A stretch of 57,810 bases of DNA from CAWIHA01 sp963835855 (lineage in GTDB: Bacteria > Acidobacteriota > Terriglobia > Bryobacterales > Bryobacteraceae). This document shows, piece by piece, positions 54,520-57,810 of this stretch (positions within the stretch are counted from its first letter, which is position 1; every line of letters starts with the position of its first letter). A program made the translations under genes and the position numbers. Where the stretch lies: contig CAWIHA010000004.1 in assembly GCA_963835855.1 (NCBI GenBank), positions 1 to 57,810 on the forward strand, given 5' to 3'. The notes under the pieces were generated by a model that saw nothing but the letters and a program-made list of their open reading frames with translations, was not told the DNA's origin and made no database searches.

Positions 54520-54688
54520 GCGGTCCGCGAAGCTGGTTCCACGCTCCGATCCCGTCTGGATCAACCCGGTTTCTGTTGCGGGGACGCAAGCGGCGAATGC
54601 GTCCTGCGTTTTCCATGATCGGCATGAAGATTCCCAAGACTGGGCGCAGTTTGTGGACAGATGAAAGACGCGGATAGATCCGGATCTT

Positions 54689-54775
54689 TGGTGCGGAGAG
54701 GGGGACTTGAACCCCCACGGGATTGCTCCCGCTAGCACCTCAAGCTAGTGCGTCTGCCAATTCCGCCACCTCCGC
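54689..54775 (-). tRNA. tRNA-Leu (GAG)
   Basis: The minus strand gives an 87-nt tRNA-Leu with acceptor stem GCGGAGG/TCTCCGC, anticodon loop TTGAGGT in stem CTAGC/GCTAG, a class II variable arm (GCGGGAGCAATCCCGT) and TTCAAGT in the T loop. The CCA end is encoded. It lies downstream of secG, a common pairing. Confidence 0.97.
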
Positions 54776-54795
54776 ACGAGGCGCCCCGCTAGACG

Positions 54796-55248
54796 CTACT
54801 TCTTTGGGGCCGAAGCTGGTTTCTGGGCGGGCGCGTTCTGCGCCGGGGCTCCCGGTTTAACAGGAATCTGGATCGGGATCGTCTGCGACTGCCCCCCAGT
54901 TCCCGTGTTCACCGTGATCGGCACTTGGCCAGGCGGCGCTCCGGCCGGCAGCGGGGCATTCTGCGTCGCCCTCACCGGGTGCTTCTCAAGCACCGTCGAG
55001 CCCACGCTGCTGCCGACGTTGCGCGACGTAAGGATCGCCAGCGTCAGCGAAGTCACCATGAACAGCGTTGCCGCAATTGTGGTTGCCTTGGAAAGAAGCG
55101 TCGCCGATCCGCGCGGGCCGAAGGCCGTCTGGGAACCCATGCCGCCGAACGCGCCGGCCAAATCGGCCGCCTTGCCGCTTTGCAGCAGCACGACGATCAC
55201 CAGAAAAAAACAGATCGAAACGTGAATAATCGTCAGTAAAACTATCAT
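54796..55248 (-). CDS. secG: Preprotein translocase subunit SecG
   Basis: This 150-residue protein has two membrane helices with the SecG motif VLLQSGKAADLAGAFGG and QTAFGPRGSATLLSKAT. SecG assists SecYE channel function. The last 70 residues are a Pro/Ala/Gln-rich tail, longer than in E. coli SecG and frequent in this phylum. The gene precedes tRNA-Leu(GAG) on the same strand; tpiA, its frequent upstream neighbour, is absent. Confidence 0.94.
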   Translation of the reverse strand: MIVLLTIIHVSICFFLVIVVLLQSGKAADLAGAFGGMGSQTAFGPRGSATLLSKATTIAATLFMVTSLTLAILTSRNVGSSVGSTVLEKHPVRATQNAPLPAGAPPGQVPITVNTGTGGQSQTIPIQIPVKPGAPAQNAPAQKPASAPKK

Positions 55249-55638
55249 GCGATTGACTCAAGGCCGCGGACACGCGCAGCCGCGCTCCCATGACCGCAAG
55301 CCTCAATTATAGGAGAGGCCTGACGGCGAAGCAAACGGCGCCCTGCCAGCATCCTGCCATGCCCGAATCCGTAGCTCTCCTTTCCCCCGAATGGAATCGG
55401 CGGCTATCCCGTTTGCCGGAGCCGACCCGTGCGGTGGCCTCAAGAGCTCAACTCCAACCGGGAAAAGGTCCCTGGCAACGAGGCATATGTGATCTCGTGA
55501 ACCCGGATCGCTGCGGCCTTGTAGCTGCCTCACGAAGCTTGGGCCCCTGGGCGGCGGTGTGGCAGGCCGCATGGCTCGGTGGGGGCAAGGCAGGGCCGTA
55601 CGACGATTCCGAGAAAACCTGCCGCATGGACTCACTGT
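55249..55638. other. Intergenic region without recognisable gene
   Basis: This 390-base stretch separates secG from the next plus-strand gene. Apart from the secG promoter I see no gene, repeat or RNA. An open frame in it (55290-56033, plus) has no family features and overlaps a more convincing gene. Confidence 0.5.
55306..55334 (-). promoter_or_regulatory. Putative sigma-70 promoter of secG
   Basis: On the minus strand TTGCTT (55334-55329), a 17-base spacer and a perfect TATAAT (55311-55306) lie 58 bases upstream of the secG start. The -35 match is weak, the -10 and spacing are ideal. Confidence 0.5.
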
Positions 55639-56124
55639 ATGGATATGGCGATCCGGAACAGCTATCTACTTGCCTGCGTTCTCGCGGGACATCTCGGCGG
55701 CGGGCTGCTCGAGCCTCTCCAGGCACAGGGCGGCAGCCGGGCCGCGTACATCGGCGGAACGGTAGCGGGCGTACCGCAGAACTCCGGCGGTGCCATCCGC
55801 ACCACCGACGACCAGTTCTTCCGCTTCCAGAGCAAGAGCACTTTGGTGAGCGTGCCCTACGAGCAGATCAACCTGCTCGAATACGGACAAAAGGTGGACC
55901 GCCGTTACCTCCTCGCGGTCGTCGTTTCGCCGGTGTTCCTGTTGACCAAAGCGCGCAGGCACTTCCTCACGATCGGATACGCGGACGAGAACGGCCGCCA
56001 GCAGGCTCTCGTTTTCCAGGTGCGGAAAGGTGACATCCGGACGGTGCTGGCAAGCCTCGAGGCCAGAACGGGGCTGAAGGTCACTTATCAGGACGAAGAG
56101 GCGCGCCGGGCCGGGAAAGGCTGA
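55639..56124 (+). CDS. Hypothetical exported or membrane-anchored protein
   Basis: The ATG at 55639 gives 161 residues (an ATG at 55645 is also possible). A hydrophobic segment (NSYLLACVLAGHLGGGLLE) is followed by a region with AAYIGGTVAGVPQNSGGAI, FFRFQSKSTLVSVPYEQINL and DRRYLLAVVVSPVFLLTKAR, then a C-terminal VFQVRKGDIRTVLASLEART segment. The YEQINLLEYGQK and FLTIGY parts suggest a small PH-like or YcxB-like fold that responds to membrane contact, but I do not recognise a family. No ribosome site is clear. Confidence 0.6.
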   Translation: MDMAIRNSYLLACVLAGHLGGGLLEPLQAQGGSRAAYIGGTVAGVPQNSGGAIRTTDDQFFRFQSKSTLVSVPYEQINLLEYGQKVDRRYLLAVVVSPVFLLTKARRHFLTIGYADENGRQQALVFQVRKGDIRTVLASLEARTGLKVTYQDEEARRAGKG

Positions 56125-56463
56125 CGATCGAGCACACCTGGCTAGCCAGCCCTGGAACTGCACTGGTCGACCCGGAAAAGCATGGCCTCGCCTTCGAGCA
56201 CACGGGCTGAGTTCAAATCTGCTCTGAGGTCCTCGGGCTGAAACGCGCGACCCGCTGAAAGAGCAAGGGTGCTTTTTGACAAAAGGCTGGCTCCCCAGTC
56301 TAGACGACTTTAGAACTCTTATGGTCCAACTTGAACAGGGGGCCAGAAGCTAAGAGCTTTGTCGTGAGAGGAACACGCAAGCCAGAGGGAATGCGCGCGA
56401 GCGTGATAACCGAACGCACCCCACGTCTGTGCAAAAGCCGCTCAGCGCTGGCGCGTGAAGTTT
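56125..56463. other. Intergenic region without a supported gene
   Basis: Between the hypothetical gene and the resolvase remnant I see no complete gene or family motif. A 65-codon frame (56331-56528, plus) overlaps the remnant in another frame and has no features of its own. Confidence 0.5.
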
Positions 56464-56601
56464 GTGCGGAAGCCGAACCTCACCGCCGAACAGACCGACC
56501 ACGCCCGCGAGTTGATCGAAAAAGGTGAATCCGGCCGCTATGTGGCCGACCTGTTGCACGTCGGGCGGGTCGCGCTCTATCAGGCGTTGAGCGGATCATG
56601 A
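56464..56601 (+). pseudogene. Remnant of a serine resolvase/invertase C terminus
   Basis: A 45-codon frame reads KPNLTAEQTDHARELIEKGE, then GRYVADLLHVGRVALYQAL. This closely resembles the helix-turn-helix at the end of Tn3/Hin-type resolvases (LTPEQ...IAEGES..EVAALLGVSRSTLYRAL). No catalytic N-terminal domain precedes it in any frame, so it is a fragment of a lost mobile element. It marks this end of the window as an accessory area. Confidence 0.65.
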
Positions 56602-56648
56602 TCGCCGAAGAGCAGAGTTACACTTGTGAGGAATAGGAGGGATTTGCA

Positions 56649-57530
56649 GTGCCGTGCATGTTCTCAGGCGTGCGCGACGTTGAGGTAGGCGACGATGCGG
56701 AAGTGGGGCTTGGCAATGGGTTCTCTTTGGTGAAGCCAAGCGGATTCCTCCTGTCGGCAAGGGATAGCTCTTGGATGACCGGAGCGGAATTTGCGGATGG
56801 GGCCAGTGTCAGCCGGTATCTGGTTTACAAGCACGAGCCGCCGTTTCCCAAAAAAACATGCGAAGAGATCAAGGACATTTTTCACTGTGGGCTGCTGGCG
56901 CTACAGGTGCTCAAACCTGTTCGGACGCTTGGCATTGTCTTCTACGGTGACTACACGCCCAGTGGCGCGTTCTCGCTTCAGTGCATAGAGTGTAGGCCTC
57001 CGATGGAGCCGGGTCCGTGGGCGCTAAATAAGACCTTTGATCAAGAGCTACTGAAAGGAGCGCCTTCCACAATCGAGAGTATTCAGCAGATTATAAAAGG
57101 CCCAGGCGCCGAGAGAAAGAACGCATTTCTTCTGCTCGAGTTAGGGCTTGAGCATTTTCACCCGCTGATCGCCGGGTTGCTATGGGTGATGGGGCTGGAA
57201 GCCATTTTTGACAGCGCTGACAGGAATGACTTCAAGAAGAAGCTGTGCGATTGCCTCGGGCCATCCACAAGGGCATTCCCCGACTGGGGCGGCCAGCAGC
57301 CTAAGGATACGGTCGAAGAAATAGCTCTTGACCTGTATACGCTACGCAGCAAACTGGCATATGGAGTCGATCTGCGCAAAGCTGCTTCCGATCGGAGACC
57401 CGTTGACCTCCTTGAAAAGCGAACGCTACCGAACTCATCAGACCCGGTGCCGTACGCTTTGGTTCTAAGCGAAGCGGCCTGCTATCTACTCTGTCAAGTT
57501 TTGCAGAAAGAGATCGCCCGCCCCCATTAA
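56649..57530 (+). CDS. Hypothetical protein with HEPN-like C-terminal region
   Basis: This 293-residue protein has no recognised N-terminal domain. The C-terminal third is helical, with FLLLELGLEHFHPLIAGLLW and LDLYTLRSKLAYGVDLRKA followed by a final helix ending near CQVLQKEI. The arrangement of a helix, LRSKLxxG and an ending helix resembles ApeA/HEPN-type proteins, where the segment is usually RSKxxHG; here Arg233 is kept and Tyr238 stands where His would be. The DNA is visibly less GC-rich than its surroundings. The start at 56649 (GTG) has AGGAGG upstream (AATAGGAGG). HEPN proteins often act as RNases in defence and toxin systems; without the His this one might be inactive. This is a weak structural guess. 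Confidence 0.5.
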   Translation: MPCMFSGVRDVEVGDDAEVGLGNGFSLVKPSGFLLSARDSSWMTGAEFADGASVSRYLVYKHEPPFPKKTCEEIKDIFHCGLLALQVLKPVRTLGIVFYGDYTPSGAFSLQCIECRPPMEPGPWALNKTFDQELLKGAPSTIESIQQIIKGPGAERKNAFLLLELGLEHFHPLIAGLLWVMGLEAIFDSADRNDFKKKLCDCLGPSTRAFPDWGGQQPKDTVEEIALDLYTLRSKLAYGVDLRKAASDRRPVDLLEKRTLPNSSDPVPYALVLSEAACYLLCQVLQKEIARPH

Positions 57531-57563
57531 TGGCGTAGAGCTTAGAGCCGAGCCGTAGAGCCC

Positions 57564-57667
57564 ACAACGCATCTCATAAATGGGGTTGCCTCACCCATGT
57601 CCCTTGATTTCAGAGGGTTCATTTCAGAGGGTTCCGAGCAACCCTTTGGGTTTATGAGATGCGTTGT
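57564..57667. repeat. Long inverted repeat at the 3' side of tRNA-Leu
   Basis: The arms ACAACGCATCTCATAAA (57564-57580) and its exact complement (57651-57667) flank a 70-base interior. Inside, GGGTTGC (57583-57589) and GCAACCC (57638-57644) can extend the stem after a small asymmetric loop. A 14-base near-perfect tandem repeat, TTTCAGAGGGTTC(A/C), at 57608-57635 lies in the loop. The structure starts 9 bases after the tRNA-Leu 3' end. Confidence 0.75.
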
Positions 57668-57675
57668 AGAATCTT

Positions 57676-57762
57676 TGGTGCGGACGGTGGGACTTGAACC
57701 CACACGGCCTTGCGGCCACTGGCTCCTAAGGCCAGCGCGTCTGCCAATTCCGCCACGTCCGC
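57676..57762 (-). tRNA. tRNA-Leu (UAG)
   Basis: The minus strand gives an 87-nt tRNA-Leu with acceptor GCGGACG/CGTCCGC, anticodon loop CTTAGGA (anticodon TAG), a class II variable arm (GTGGCCGCAAGGCCGT) and T loop TTCAAGT. The CCA end is encoded. The 14 bases covering its 3' end (57671-57684) are identical to those of tRNA-Leu(GAG) at 54684-54697. Confidence 0.97.
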
Positions 57763-57810
57763 AATAGGGCGGGATTCCGAGCCCATAATAGCATGGCGCT
57801 CTCAAAAAGC

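Noticed and set aside
57564..57667. An integron attC site
   Set aside because: The ends of the inverted repeat do not match RYYYAAC and GTTRRRY, and no integrase gene is in view.
1..57810. CRISPR arrays, rRNA genes, complete insertion sequences
   Set aside because: No regularly spaced repeats, no rRNA-like sequence and no transposase gene were seen.

Overview
The window looks like a piece of a chromosome from a GC-rich, Gram-negative, flagellated bacterium, most likely an acidobacterium of the Solibacter/Bryobacterales kind. This rests on the style of the proteins (ASPIC/UnbV repeat proteins, DUF3857-transglutaminase pairs, a nuo operon without nuoEFG, flagellar P- and L-ring genes implying an outer membrane); no taxonomic search was possible.

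Layout. 1-7.7 kb: the end of a GT-C type membrane glycosyltransferase, an NtrC-type two-component pair, ribosomal protein S1 and a two-PDZ secreted protein. 7.7-25.9 kb: a large flagellar region. A minus-strand run reads fliK-flgD-flgE-fliN-fliOPQR-flhB-flhA-flhF-fliA-fliN/fliY-(35-aa membrane protein)-(DUF2802-like protein). A divergent plus-strand run reads flgF-flgG-flgA-flgH-flgI-flgJ-flgM, and a late minus-strand pair is flaG-fliS behind a plausible sigma-28 promoter. Together these give the export gate, rod, hook, rings, the sigma-28/FlgM checkpoint and filament chaperone; filament, MS-ring, stator and fliM genes are not in the window. 26-30.7 kb: a solitary nuoB, malQ, murB and a DUF2461 gene. 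30.7-40.3 kb: respiratory complex I operon nuoC-D-I-J-K-L-M-N-H. 40.4-47.2 kb: an ASPIC/FG-GAP protein, a TonB C-terminal fragment, two DUF3857/transglutaminase paralogues and a YwaF-like membrane protein. 47.4-55.2 kb: ligA, a lipid-kinase-like protein, a YdjM-like membrane protein, the three-gene proton-translocating transhydrogenase (pntAA-pntAB-pntB), tRNA-Leu(GAG) and secG. 55.6-57.8 kb: a small accessory stretch with an unknown secreted/anchored protein, a resolvase C-terminal remnant, a less GC-rich HEPN-like gene, a long inverted repeat and tRNA-Leu(UAG).

The most striking pattern is that six genes (fliN/fliY, flgI, murB, a DUF2461 gene, nuoC, a TonB-like gene) are each broken by one frame disruption of the same sense: removing a single base restores the family sequence. 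Two are normally essential or central (murB, nuoC), so base-insertion errors in the assembly are the likeliest cause, but the uniform direction deserves a check. The clearest biological oddities are an apparently inactive transglutaminase paralogue beside an intact one, a 35-aa membrane protein translationally coupled at the end of the flagellar operon, an L-ring protein without a lipobox cysteine, and the HEPN-like accessory gene next to a long hairpin at a tRNA 3' end. I did not find a clearly new multi-gene system.
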